NCBI GenBank assembly: GCA_014529385.2
Contig: CM043943.1
Location: 104,504,355-104,568,354 of the forward strand
Source of the DNA: Adiantum capillus-veneris
Taxonomy: Eukaryota > Streptophyta > Polypodiopsida > Polypodiales > Pteridaceae
Length of the DNA: 64,000 bases
Direction of reading: 5' to 3'
Made by a program: the position numbers and the translations under genes. This document shows, one piece after another, positions 24,133 through 36,047 of this stretch (the first letter of the stretch is position 1; each line of letters begins with the position of its first letter). The notes beneath the pieces are model-generated. The model was not told the DNA's origin and ran no database searches. It was given only the letters and a program-made list of their open reading frames with translations.

Positions 24133-24262
24133 TCTCCCTTTTTGTTGTGAGAGTTTTGGTACAAAGTTGCAAATTATGGTAGTATCCTCATTTTTGCATG
24201 GAAGTTTTTGCATGTGATGCCAAGAAGCTTATGTGCCCTGTTCTAGGGCATTTTCTAGCTCG

Positions 24263-24324
24263 AGTAGCACAAGGGGGTTTTGGTCTAAGCTCAAAAGTAG
24301 CACAATGGGGTTTTGGTCTAAGCT
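24263..24324. repeat. Two-copy tandem repeat, period 33
   Basis: AGTAGCACAA(G/T)GGGGTTTT followed by GGTCTAAGCT occurs at 24,263 and again at 24,296 with one or two differences. Confidence 0.85.
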
Positions 24325-24638
24325 ACTGGCAATGTGCGAAATGTTTTTTCTGTTTTGGTATGAGCAAGGTGCAAAAATCATGACCCATTGTCACTACTGG
24401 CTGCGCAGAGTGTTGCGAGCTCTCATATTTTCTAGCAAAAGCGGTGGGACTGCTCTCGAGGGGTGGTTTTCGGTGCAGGCCTTACTCTATTGTAATATAT
24501 GGAGTCCTCAACTCGACAGAGTGCACATTACAACTAAATGAAATTATGTTGCTATGTTGGAGGTCCGCATCTCTTGCCCCAATTTAACCTTTATGTCGAA
24601 TGTGGCCTTGATGGATAGATGCCCAGGTTTTATGTCCG

Positions 24639-24668
24639 AAACTATACCACATCGACGTGCTATAGTTT
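24639..24668. repeat. 30-bp near-palindrome, copy 1
   Basis: Ends AAACTATA and TATAGTTT are complementary, with a mostly self-complementary centre (CCACATCGACGTGC). A related copy lies 289 bases away. Confidence 0.8.
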
Positions 24669-24927
24669 CAGATAGAAAACCCATCATTCTTTCCCCGGAT
24701 GTTGTGAAGATGGCAGCATAAGAGGACTTCACAAATTGCACCAAGAGGATCAGTTGTTCCCTCTCTTTAAATGTTAATGGGAGTATTCAAGATAGTAATT
24801 AGGTATCTCACATGGCTCATTATGTGCAAGCCTTGTGTGTTGATTACAATTGCTGGAAACTAGCCGAGGCTTCTCTTTGAATAGTAAAGTAGTGAACATG
24901 ACAACTGATGAGCAGCTTTAATGCCCC

Positions 24928-24957
24928 AAACCATACCGCGTTGACGCGATATAGTTT
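24928..24957. repeat. 30-bp near-palindrome, copy 2
   Basis: AAACCATA...TATAGTTT around CCGCGTTGACGCGA. It matches copy 1 at most positions and extends into a shared flank (TTTCnn...AAAAACCCAT-like). The pair may be ends or repeats of one small element; the loop at 24,086-24,105 holds a third partial match. Confidence 0.75.
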
Positions 24958-25055
24958 CGAGCAAAAAACCATTGAAGGTGGGTTTTCTGCCCCAAACTTT
25001 TGGAGCAGAAAACTATCGACTATATGACTTGCCAATTGTTAAATTAGTAGAATAA

Positions 25056-27082
25056 TTGGTCAAAAATCTTCACAAAATCAAAGCTTTTCATGTATGTAGT
25101 ACTTCTTCTTCTAGAGTCGGTTCTAGAAGACGTGGTCGAGGTGCATCTACACCATTACCAATGTGTAGTGACCAGGTTAGTTCGGTTGCAGAGACACAGC
25201 TTCATGATGATAGTGATAGCGAAGATCTAGGTCTAGGATCTTTGCATGAGATAGATTAAGATGAAGCAACAGTTGAAGCCTCACTATAAATAGTACCTTT
25301 TGAAATGAGACCAGATATCCAACCAAGTGTTTTTGATGATGACGATAGCTCACTGCATTTAGATAGAGGGGAGGATATCCTTTCAAAAATTAGAATTTTC
25401 AGCTGCTTTGAGTGTCCTCCCATGCCATTATGTCATCTCATTTCGCATGCCAAAGTTTGAGGCTTGAGATCAGATGTCAATGGTTTAAAGTCATCATTTT
25501 CTAAAGAAGGATACATCAAGGAGAAGGGTGCATTTATTGTATCCTTGACCACATGCCAAAAAGAGGAAGCTTATGTGACAGGTATTTTTTGTTGGCTACT
25601 CTAGCTTTTTACCCAAAAGAGAAAATTGCAACAGTTTTTTTTCTAATTATCTTAGTTTTGTTTTCTACTTAAGATGCTATTATGGAGGAGTGGGATCCTA
25701 TATGTAGACAAATTAATATGGAGTATGAAGAAGAGCTTGCTACTCAACCAAAATTTGAATCTCTTTGTCAAAAGATGTTTTTTGTGTGGGAAGGAAATCA
25801 CAAAACTGTGGCGTGGCACGCTGCCATCAAAGAAATGTACTTCACCAACAAAGATAAATATTGCCGTGTCTTGTGCACTATTGTTGATGCTAAAAAGGTG
25901 TCGGAGATAGCTTTGCTAATGAGTTTGCAAAGAATGAGTTTATGAGTTCATGGCTTAATTTTGAAAAATTTTATCTCCTTATAATTCTATTGTACACAAA
26001 CTCAAATTTTGTGTGGCTTTCTCTAGTTTGAATACACATGCTTTGGTGTCCTCTCACTTGAGAGATGAGCTTGTGAAATGTGGCAACATATGCACAACCA
26101 ATCATGAGGGTTATCTTCATGCATTTCTCAAAGCAGATCAAAAACTCATTGAGAAACTTTGGAGAAGAACCTTGGTATCCATTGACTAGAAGATATCTAG
26201 CACGACTACTATTTGATGTAAGTACTTTTTGATATTTAAAATTTCATTTTCATAAGGTATTCTATATTTGGTTTTTTTAAGTATAGATAGATGTCATTTT
26301 TATGGTATTTTTAAATATATATGAAAAGGTTCAAATGTCCAAAGAGCTTCATATTATATTGGATAGCAAGAAGGATATCCTCTCTTTGGATGATCTTAAG
26401 AAGGAAGAGAAACACATAATTGATGAGTTGTACTGCAAATATGGAGATCATGTTGGAAAGGTATTTCGTGTTTGTTTCAGGCATTAATAATAGTCTCTAT
26501 GTTTTATAAGTTTTTGCATAATTTTAAACTCTATGTTTCAGATTCTAAATATAGTAGACCCTCGCCTTGGAAAAGAGTGGTATACTAAAGTGCTCACTTT
26601 AAAATGGGATAATGATAGTTGGGCTACACTAGAAAAACTAGACCTCATAGCATTACACAACGCAAAGATAGAGAATAAATTTCTTTGGCTATCTTTGTTG
26701 GAGGCTAGCAAGATTACTCGAGCCTCATGTGGTTTGTCCAAAGGTGACTACAAATTTTGTAGGTGAGTCCAAAGAATTAACATTTTTGCCTCTTGTGCTT
26801 TTTTAGTGATCATTGCATTAAAATCTGTGTCAAACATGTGTGTGTAGAGAGGGATCCATTCAAAGAGTCCTCAATGGTGCTACTGCACTCTTGATAGACT
26901 ATGTTAATGTGTCGGGAGGAATCATTATCCCACCAGACTCCATGCTAGATCTTTACTACGGGGAGATTGTTGTGGAGGCAAGGAAATTTCTATTTCCTAT
27001 TGAGGTGTCCCTAGAGAGCAAAAATAGTGAGGTGGAGTTGCAAACACTAAAAAAGACTGACTACTATCATATGGCATCTTAG
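25056..27082 (+). pseudogene. Broken multi-exon gene of unknown family
   Basis: Plus-strand coding blocks are joined by canonical GT-AG introns. The first block (25,056-25,581) starts Ser/Arg-rich, then reads SKEGYIKEKGAFIVSLTTCQKEEAYVT. Intron 25,582-25,673. The second block (from 25,674) reads EEWDPICRQINMEYEEELATQPKFESL...FFVWEGNHKTVAWHAAIKE...YCRVLCTIVDAKKVSEIALL. Further blocks: 26,287-26,460; intron 26,461-26,541; 26,542-26,762 (DPRLGKEWYTKVLTLKWDNDSW); intron 26,763-26,847; 26,848-27,082 (GATALLIDYVNVSGGIIIPPDSMLDL), ending at TAG. Introns are 92, 81 and 85 bases and keep the frame in phase. In-frame stops lie in the first block (for example TAA at 25,257) and a frame change near 26,160 separates EKLW from EEPWYPLTRRYLARLLFD, so it looks nonfunctional. 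I do not recognise the family; no catalytic motif is visible. Confidence 0.65.
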
Positions 27083-27203
27083 AGGCTTCTCTACACGTGC
27101 AGTTCATCACTATTAAACTTCTTTGACATTGTTAGCAAGCATTTGGTTATTTTCTTACTTTTTTTTGCTAAACATTCTATAGATATTTCTATCAATTACT
27201 TAG

Positions 27204-27470
27204 GATGCGGCATATTGTGGCCATCCCTCTGCTATGCATAGTCGTCCACAATGGGAATTAGATCATTGTCCATGGTGGATAGAGATGGAGCAGGGATATG
27301 TTATTTTGCAAGAGAGAGAGCTACACTCTCTATAGATGAGAGCGGATTGCATGAGAAACAATGACATAGCACCTGACACACATGGAGTAGATCCTCAGGA
27401 GACTCAAAAAAATGTTAGATCCAGTCATACTAGTGAGTATTTTATAAAAGATTTTAATAAATTTGGATGA
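27204..27470 (+). pseudogene. Possible last exon of the unknown gene
   Basis: After an AG acceptor at 27,202-27,203 the plus strand reads DAAYCGHPSAMHSRPQWELDHCPWWIEMEQGYVILQEREL, a Trp/His-rich block. One in-frame TAG follows, then a hydrophilic tail to TGA at 27,468. It lies 121 bases after the stop of the preceding block. It may be a downstream exon skipped or added in another splice form, or part of a larger gene. Confidence 0.4.
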
Positions 27471-28057
<587 letters not shown>

Positions 28058-28882
28058 TTATTGGTAAGTAAGTCTCACTCGTTTTTGTAGTTCGCTCAGT
28101 AAATTTTGCTCGGTGTATGGTAAGACTCATCAACACGTGGCAAAAGACGAGAAATCAAACACGAATTTCAATACAAGAAGCAAGAAAAAAATGCCCTTTT
28201 TCTTTCTAGTCTGAGTTCTCTAGGATGAGAGTGTGTCATTGAGGATGTGTTGTGCATGGCCATAAAGTGGTGCATGATGCAAGACCATGTAAGGGGACCT
28301 ATGCATGCATACGTGGTCAATGCATATAAAAATTGATGTTGTGAAAGAGGCAGGTCTTAAGCCCATTGCTTAAAGAAATTCGATGGCAAAGTTCACTAGT
28401 GTGGTTGTCAATGAGCATGTACCATGTAGTAAGCATTGTATTTTGATAGCTTGTTGACAAATTTTCAAAGGTTGTTGTCGGTTGAAGTTCTAAGATTGTG
28501 ATTGAAGTAGCAGCTGCCATTCGTTGGTCATGAATTTGGACTCCCTTGGTTTAAGTGGTTGTATTGTTAGGCCCTGTTTTTTTGGAGCCCATTTTTGTGT
28601 TGGGAGAAATAGGCAATTGCATCTTCAACGACTTGCTCTAAAGGAAGTGGATAATTGGAATCATAGCTTCAAATTTATCCATGGTCCCCACATCTTTAGT
28701 GGTCTACGTCAGTTGTTGATTCTCGTTTTTGTTTACCCCATTGGCTTTATTCCCATCTTTGTTATTATTTGCATTGGTCACAAAATCAACATACAAGAGT
28801 TGAGTCCCTGCTTCAACATGCACTTGGTTGTTGTCCCAACAGATATGAGCATTGTATCTATGTTGTCATGGTGTGCCTGCTA

Positions 28883-29311
28883 TCAGTTGATTAAATGAGG
28901 CATCCAGTGGGGTAGCACAAAAAATTTATGGGGGCACTCATATCTATTGATGTGTACTTTGAGTTCCACAAACCCGATAGTAGTACTGATAGTTCCATTG
29001 AATCCTGTAAATGATCTTTGCAAGGGTTGTAAGATCAATTTTGGCATTTGTTGGTAAAGATTCCAATTGATTGAATTCATCTAAGCATCGAAGTCAATAA
29101 GTGCATGAGTAGGTAACATTCCAACTCCTAGCTTTACAACAATGTATGGGTCCACATTGTCGTTATCTTCCTCCATGCTGGTAATCTGATAAACCGTGTG
29201 TTTCCTCTTGGCTGGTCCTTCTTTTGCTTCTTGTTGTGCATGTTTAATCTCGAGTTTGTGCATCTTCTTCGTGTTTGTAGCTGCAAGTGATATTTCTTGT
29301 GTGAGCGACAA
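28883..29311 (-). pseudogene. gypsy-2 second retropepsin-like domain
   Basis: THALIDFDA near 29,085 fits the retropepsin active-site region (LIDxGA type). INWNLYQQMPK and CPHKFFVLP after it align with SYSTYKKA and CPHQFVCLP of gypsy-1 at 11,880-12,091. It lies downstream of integrase, as in gypsy-1. The upstream part is Lys/Glu-rich. Confidence 0.55.
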
Positions 29312-29339
29312 GTGATATTTCTTCAGTCTGCATCTATTA

Positions 29340-30788
29340 TCCAGTTTGGTATTTCTTGGCCATCCAATGTAGCAAGCTTAATGGCCCCACGTGGTGATAT
29401 TGAATGAATCACAAAGGGTCCCATCCCTCACTTTTTCAATTTTTTTATTTTTTGCTTAAGAATATAGACAAGCACATGATCCTTTGGTGCAAAGTCCTTG
29501 GATTTCACATGTTTGTCATGAAAATCATTCATGCGTCGTTTTTGGATGTAAATTGCAACTACGGCCTTTAGTCATTTTTCATCTAACTCTTCTAGCTCAT
29601 CCAGACGATCAGATTATTTATATCTGGTCCATTCAAGTTTTTTGGCAATCCACAATGTGGAGATAAAAAAACTATATATGTAATATGGCATTAAGACTAA
29701 ACACTATGTTATAAGGTGTGGTCTCCAATATTGTCTTATATACATATCTATAATCCCAGACAACAGAGTGCAACTTTTGGTCCCAATCTAACCTATTTTC
29801 ATTCACAATCTTAGTGAGCACTGTGTACAAGACTTTGTTGGTGCTTTCAACTTCACCATTAGTTTGCGGTGATAAGGGGTTGATTTTTTATGTATAACCA
29901 TGAACTGATCAAGAAAATAACTAATGAATTTATTAACAAAATGGGTTCCTTGATCACTAACAATTTCTATTGGCAATCCATACGATATAAATACATTTTC
30001 ATACAAGTATTGTTCCATGGTGCACGTGTCATTTCTTTGTGTAGCTTTAGCTTCGATCCACTTAGTCAAGTAGTCTGTGGCTACAACGATATATTCCGCA
30101 TGAGTTTTGTAAGCTGTCGATGCTATGGGGCCCACAAAATCTAGACCCCACTTGACAAACATGCGCTCCTATCATGGGTCTTGTCGGCATTTTGTCCTTT
30201 TTTATTGGAAATTTGTTCTTTGACACTCATCACACCATTTCACAAATCCTTTAGCATCCATAAATAGCATAGGCCACCATATTCCAGCAAACATTATAGC
30301 CTTAGTCATTTTATCTGTTGAAAAATGACCCCTTGCTTGCCCAGCATGTGCCTTATGCAAGATCTGCATGTACTCACTTTCCACTACACAAAGTTTGAGT
30401 TGATTATCTTTGCAACACTGTATAGCTGGTTGCCAATGAATTTGTATGACGGTGCTTCAATTTTAATTGCCTTCATTCTTATTTTACACATGTTCTCAGG
30501 GAAAGGAACCTGGTTCAAATAGTTCACAATATACTTACCCCAATGTGGTGCTACGTTTACATGGTACAGTGTAGCGTACTCTTGTGGTTTTCTATTTGCA
30601 CATGATCTGCAATTCTTAACACACATGTGTGCATCAAATTTCATACTAGGCCAAAAAACTCCCATTCTCAACAAATTTTGATATGTTTTGATTTTCCCAT
30701 GAAGGATGAAGTCCATGGTGACATCCACTTCTTTTAGATACAGGGGTATGTCAGAGGCTTCAAGGCACAAGTGCAATATGCTCTTCAA
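29340..30788 (-). pseudogene. gypsy-2 integrase with two zinc-binding modules
   Basis: Module 1 at 30,788-30,384 shows LLRMGVFWPSMKFDAHMCVKNCRSC. Module 2 at 30,384-30,202 shows HKAHAGQARGHFS, then IWWPMLFMDAKGFVKWCDECQR, a complete H2C2 pattern. The core at 30,162-29,803 shows WGLDFVGP, YIVVATDYLTKWIEA, EIVSDQGTHFVN and a TPYH segment. A C-terminal region follows to about 29,340. The region is broken. Confidence 0.8.
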
Positions 30789-30803
30789 ACCCCTATGATA
30801 TAA

Positions 30804-32483
30804 TCAATCTCGAACTAGTTGAAAAGGGCTGCTTTGCTCAATTAAGCATATGTCAGCTATTTTCTTCTGGTATATCAACAATCTTCCTATAGATAAGAGT
30901 GGAATTAAGCTCTCACTCCAACTTGGTATCATTTCTAAGTCAAAGAGATTTGCATATGGCAAATCATCTTCAACTCCATCTGAGTTCTCTTCGTTTAGTA
31001 ATCTCGATAGGTGATCAGCACTTTGATGAGTTGTCCCTTTTTTAACCACAATTATAAAGTCAAATTCAAGCAAGATGATAAACCACCTCACTATTCAGCT
31101 CGTGCTGCATGGTTTGTTGACCAAATACAACAATGCTTGATGATCAACAAAGAAAATGAATTGGTTGGCTAATAGGTAAAGCCAAAATTTATTCACAGCA
31201 TACTTTATTCCCAATCCTTCCCTTTTTGTGGTTGTGTTGTTTTTTTCGGCATTGTTAAGTTGACGAACTGGCATAGCAGATGCAAAAATCCATAGTTCCT
31301 TCATCAAGTTGTGCCAGGACAGATGCATCTACATGAACATGAAATATTTTACTCCAATCTAAAGCCTCGAGGATCGGTGATGATACTAAAGCTTGTTTCA
31401 ACTTTTGAAACAATCTCTCACAGTCTTTCATCTAGTCAAAGGTTACAATCAAACCGTAGAGAGGCTTAGCAATAATAGCGTACATGTAGATGAGCTTTTT
31501 ATACTATCCACAATGTCCCATGAATGATTGAACCTCTTTCATTGTTTTTGGTCGTGGCATATCCACAATCACCTTAATCTTGTCCATGTTAGTGGATATT
31601 CCATTTGTTGACACAATATGTTCCAAGATCTTGCCTTTTCTAACCTTGAAAACACAATTTTTTCTATTCAGGTAAATCTAATAGGTACCACATTTCCCAA
31701 AGACTTTCTTTAGATGCTCTATATGGTCTTCGCATAGTATTGAGTGTACACACAAATTATCCATATAGATTTCTAAAAAGATACGCAAGTATTCTCTGAA
31801 AGCATGAGCCGTGAGTCTTTGGAAGGTGATAGGTGCATTTTTCAACCCAAAAGGCATTCCTCAATAAGCAAAAATTGCATCCAATTGCAAAAGTTGTTTT
31901 GTGTTGATCTTCTGGTTAGATTGACAACAACTGATTATAACGTGAAAATCCATTCAAAAATCTATATGCTTGTTTTCTTGCTACTCTTTCCAAGACATGA
32001 TCAGTGATGGGTAGAGGATAATTGTCGTGAATAATAACTGCGTTCACGTTTTTTAGGTTGACACACATTCTCAGCTTACCATTCTTCTTAGGTACCACCA
32101 CAATTGGGGATACCCAATCCGTGTGCTCAATTTTGTAAATGAACTCTGCTTCTTTGAGTTTGTCAATTTCCTCTGTGATTCTCTTGGAAAATGTTTTGTT
32201 GTAAGTATAAGGGAATTGTTTGCTTGGCTTAGCATCAGGCTTTAGGGGAATTGTATGCTGACAGATGGCATGATCAACCTCCTCAAGTCGTATAAGACCA
32301 GGAAAACACATCCTTATACTCTTTGAGCATCTGAATCAACAACTTCTCTTCATCTTGTGCCAGATCCGCAGCGATGTAGGTAGGTTTATTTCTTACCATG
32401 GGGAGTGCTAGATACAACATTTGGTTGATCCCCTGGACAATCCCTAGCCCAATGATCCCCATCACACCTGAAACAAGGTCCAA
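30804..32483 (-). pseudogene. gypsy-2 reverse transcriptase and RNase H
   Basis: RT: IEHTDWVSPIVVVPKKNGKLRMCV (32,311-31,916 frame), GMPFGLKNAPITFQRL and YMDNLCVH near 31,760-31,860. RNase H: FHVHVDAS near 31,340, REGLGIKYAVNKFWLYLLANQ, FFVDHQALLYLVN, and ADHLSRLL at 31,091-30,804. Closely similar to gypsy-1 but broken in many places. Confidence 0.85.
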
Positions 32484-34905
32484 CGATCTATGTTGTTTAG
32501 GTGGCTATGAATATGGTCTCTAAGTATATGACTTCGATATGGATTCACATTCGCTAGCTATAAACATCAAAGTCCCATGGCTTAGGGTAAATCCCTCGCC
32601 TAAACTCAAGTTGCTTTTCATCAGCTCTAAGGTTTTAGAAGATAAAATAACACTTTCCTAGTCATAGGTTTCCATTGTCCTCTGTGGGTAAGGATCACTA
32701 TGACAATAATTTCCATGGTGTTCTTTATCATGAAACATCTGTACTGGAACTAAAGAGATCTCTTTAGGATACTGATCTAGGCATACATACGTCATTGCTG
32801 CTTGATTATCTCTCAGTAGTGGTGGTTGATGGCCTAACAGCGGTCTTGGTCTTTCTGCTCTTGGCTCTTCAGGGGATACTGATCTGGGCCTACATACCTC
32901 ATTGCTGCTTGATTATCTCTCGATAGTGGTGGTTGATGGCCTAACACTAGTCTTGGTTTTTCTTCTCTTGGTTGTAAGTTCACTAGTCTAGAGGTGTATC
33001 TCAGTGGTGGTGGTGGTGGTGTTGGTCTATTGGGTTGATACTTAGGGTTTGCTAGCATAGTATGATATTATGGGAGGCTAGGCGGATGAGGCCTTTCCCT
33101 AATTTGTCCTCAACTATAATAGAATTTCTTAGTATCATGATTCATCCACTTATTTTTTATGGCACATCACTTCAGCTTAGGATATGGCTACGGCAACATA
33201 GAGCATTGTGGTGTTGGATGATCTCCTCCACAAGTTAAGCATCACTCAAAGGTGGTATTCTATGGTTTGTATTTCCAAATTTGGCCCCATTCTTGCAAGT
33301 TCTTCCACAATCTCTTCAATGTTTATTGGTGTTTTTTGTTGCTGTGTTGTTTCATAGTGCTTGATCAAATGGTTTTTGATCTAGAATCTATTGATCATGC
33401 ATCCGCATCCCTCGACACTTCTCCACCTATTTGGTAGTTGTCCACTAAGTAGATAGCTTACTTCATAACTTCGTCCAAAGTCATAAGCTTTTTCAAATGT
33501 AAATCCTTCTTGAGGTATTTTTTCTTGAGCCCTTCTATGAACAATACTAGCTGACAATCCTCCTGAGGTTTTTCACGTGGTGGACATGTCTCAGTGTATT
33601 GCTTGAATTGCAAAGCGGCTTCTCAAACTTTCTCTCCCTCTTTTTGTTTGAAGGAATGAATTTGCGATGCAATATTGTGCTTGATTCCTCTCATGAAAAA
33701 CTCTTCCACAACATCCTAAAGCAACACGTCTTTATTCCCATAGTCTTCCTTTTTCAAGGATTGGGACCAAGTGAGGGCAGTGCCTTCCAAGGTCAATTCA
33801 AATCCTTCAAACTGGATGTGGAATTTGTGATGTATTCAGCTCTCAACACTTGTTTGAAAGATGATGAGTGGGCATGGGGATCCCCTAATCCATTGTATTT
33901 TGAATCCATACATTTTGCAACTTGGGAGGGGCGTATGGGCCTCGGCTTTGTGACATACTCATCATTCCAGGAGCTCCTACAAAATCTTTCTCATAAGCGG
34001 AGGTTGTCATTCTAGGTGTGGCTCTAGGTTCCTCCCTTGTATGAACATCTAGCATTGCCCTTTCAGTGTGGTGTGGTTTGGATGACCATGTAATGGTTGT
34101 ATAACACCTTTGATCTGCTTTTTTTTTTTACAATCTACCTCTTCTCATCCATGGATCTCGAATCTCCATTTCCTATCCTAGGAGCACTATCTACATGAGA
34201 AATTTTGGTGACTCGATCCATGAAACTTACCTCTTTAGCAATCGACTTTTTAAGGGCAGTGTGATTCAAATAGATGACATAAAAAGATTCTCTCCAATAT
34301 GAAAGATTTTCCATGTCTGCCATATATGCGTACCTATACTCATATCCCTTGCTATCTACCAAAATAAGTCGTTTCCCTGTGTCAAGCTGGTAGACATACA
34401 TGTCTATCCGTTTGATGTCAGTGAGTTCCCTCAGGCTTACGTCCTCCTTGATGTAATAGTTATCCCATTCTTTAGTCACTAATTTGTATAGCCCCACTTG
34501 AGGATCATCTATCGGCATTTTCTCTTGCTCCTTCATAAACACAAATCTCGCTCTTGGGTCTCATTCTCCAAAGGAGGTCTCTCAATTCCCTCGTAAACTT
34601 TATCCTTGGTCCCAATTATCCCCATAGCATCAACATGGTCCGGATTGTCTGTCCTAAGGTAGGCAAACCCATCTCTCATCAATACATCGGTCTTCATAGT
34701 CAACAATCTCAACTTGTTCAAAAAACTCAGGGTTTCCCAAGTCCTCTTGAGCATAGCACTTATAATGGTTTTCTACATATATTCTAGCTCCCTTACCATT
34801 TGTGTGGTAGTAGTTCAACTATTTAGTGAGAGGAAGTTCAGGCTTTTGTGATATTCCCTCTCCATGTTTCGCACCATGGTAACTCATTTCAAGTGCCTTC
34901 TTTGT
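32484..34905 (-). pseudogene. gypsy-2 gag region
   Basis: The upstream part at 34,754-34,135 (GFAYLRTDNPDHVDAMG; WDNYYIKEDVSLRELTD) aligns with the gypsy-1 gag start (GTQYVQVKNPDVVDKWG). Traces of the capsid-like region lie at 33,400-34,000, where the plus-strand frame at 33,599-34,015 is a shadow. A Pro-rich region at 32,834-33,058 is followed by a zinc-knuckle-like block near 32,470. The region is broken. Confidence 0.6.
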
Positions 34906-36047
34906 TATAAGCACGGTGAAGGCTGACTTAGAAGAAGTATCTAAAATGGCCTCCTCCTGCACAATTGTCAAGGGTTCTAAGTTTACTTGGTTAACACTCT
35001 CTTCCTTGATCCCCTACTCACTTGGTCTCTGATTAATCTGACACCTAGCCGGTACCAAGCTCTTGATCTCAAAACATGAACAATTTAATAATTCTCAACC
35101 CTGACCTATTACCTAGAAGTGTTTAGATCCTCTGAGTTCTTTTAGTATTCCAACTCCTCTTTGGAAACATAGAAGGATTTAATTCAAACTAGTAATTGAT
35201 GTACACACAAAAATGGTCAATTACAGGGCCACATGCATGAATTCAATGATCTTCAAACCTAGTAATGCCCTACAAGTCCTACTTCATAAGGTGGAACCAG
35301 GATTGACTGGAAATTTTTTATCATATCATTCTGTGGAAAAAAATGACGATTTTTCTCTACCAATGATCTTCTAAGGAGCTTTTCCCTTCCAATTGTCTCA
35401 AGGATATTTTACAAAGTCAAAACAATTGGTGTTGGCAAAAAATTCAAAATTTTTACTCTTTTGATGGTCTCAGGAGTCCCTTGATCTCTTTTTGGCCTGG
35501 TTTTAGAATGGAGTTTAGCTTATTCTCATGCTCAAGAGAGTAACTCTAGGTTTGGCTATGCAAGTGTGCTACGTACCTTAGGGACTTCCTCTTGTGCAAA
35601 TTTGGCCTCCTCAATCTAAGTGTGGTTAGGGTCTGGTGCAAAAATCACAATTTTTTGACCCCCAAGTGGAATAAGGCACTTTTTCTAATTCTAGCCTTAT
35701 GGGTGTCTTACACTACTTAAGAAAAGTCCTTGGTATCAAAATTATCCAAAAAAATCTTCCCTAATAAAGTTGATACAAAAATTGCAATTTTCACATTGAC
35801 TCCTGCTTTTGGCCATTTTTTCAAATTTTTGAGAAGTCCCAAGTATTGTACCCTTCTTCAAGGTACTTTTGCCAATTTTCACCACAATTGGGCAAATGAA
35901 ATGGTTTCAAGCCCTATTTCAACACTTTTCAAGAAAAAAGACCAAGTTTTGGCTCCAGACTCACTTTTTGATGTTCAATTTGTACCAAACTTCACATAAT
36001 ATCGTAAACACATCGTCAAAGATATTGATGAAGTATCATGAACACTC
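34906..36047 (-). other. gypsy-2 leader, with A/T inverted repeats
   Basis: No coding signal. Short A/T palindromic words recur: near 35,340 (AAAAATGACGATTTTT), 35,437 (AAAAATTCAAAATTTTT), 35,640 (AAAAATCACAATTTTTT) and 35,775 (CAAAAATTGCAATTTTC). These recall the palindrome array in the gypsy-1 leader but are shorter and diverged. No primer site was found. Confidence 0.5.

Larger units (their letters stand above)
23375..24540. other. No gene seen; holds a hairpin and a short tandem repeat
   Basis: Reading frames here (for example 23,871-24,113 and 24,233-24,541) are short and show no recognisable motif. Structure consists of the inverted repeat at 24,036-24,132 and the tandem at 24,263-24,324. 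Confidence 0.5.
28300..36047 (-). mobile_element. Decayed Ty3/gypsy element related to gypsy-1 (gypsy-2)
   Basis: On the minus strand the order is leader, gag, reverse transcriptase/RNase H, integrase, second protease-like domain, the same as gypsy-1 with clear protein similarity throughout. No LTR pair could be found, and both limits are estimates: the right one is where copia coding begins, the left one is where similarity fades before the microsatellite. The coding regions have many breaks, clearly more than gypsy-1, so it is older. Confidence 0.8.

Noticed and set aside
28524-28898. 124-residue plus-strand frame with hydrophobic segments
   Set aside because: It lies opposite the gypsy-2 3' region, shows no recognisable family, and is not supported by splice sites or a homologous copy in the window.
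33599-34015. 138-residue plus-strand frame
   Set aside because: Shadow of the gypsy-2 gag region on the other strand.
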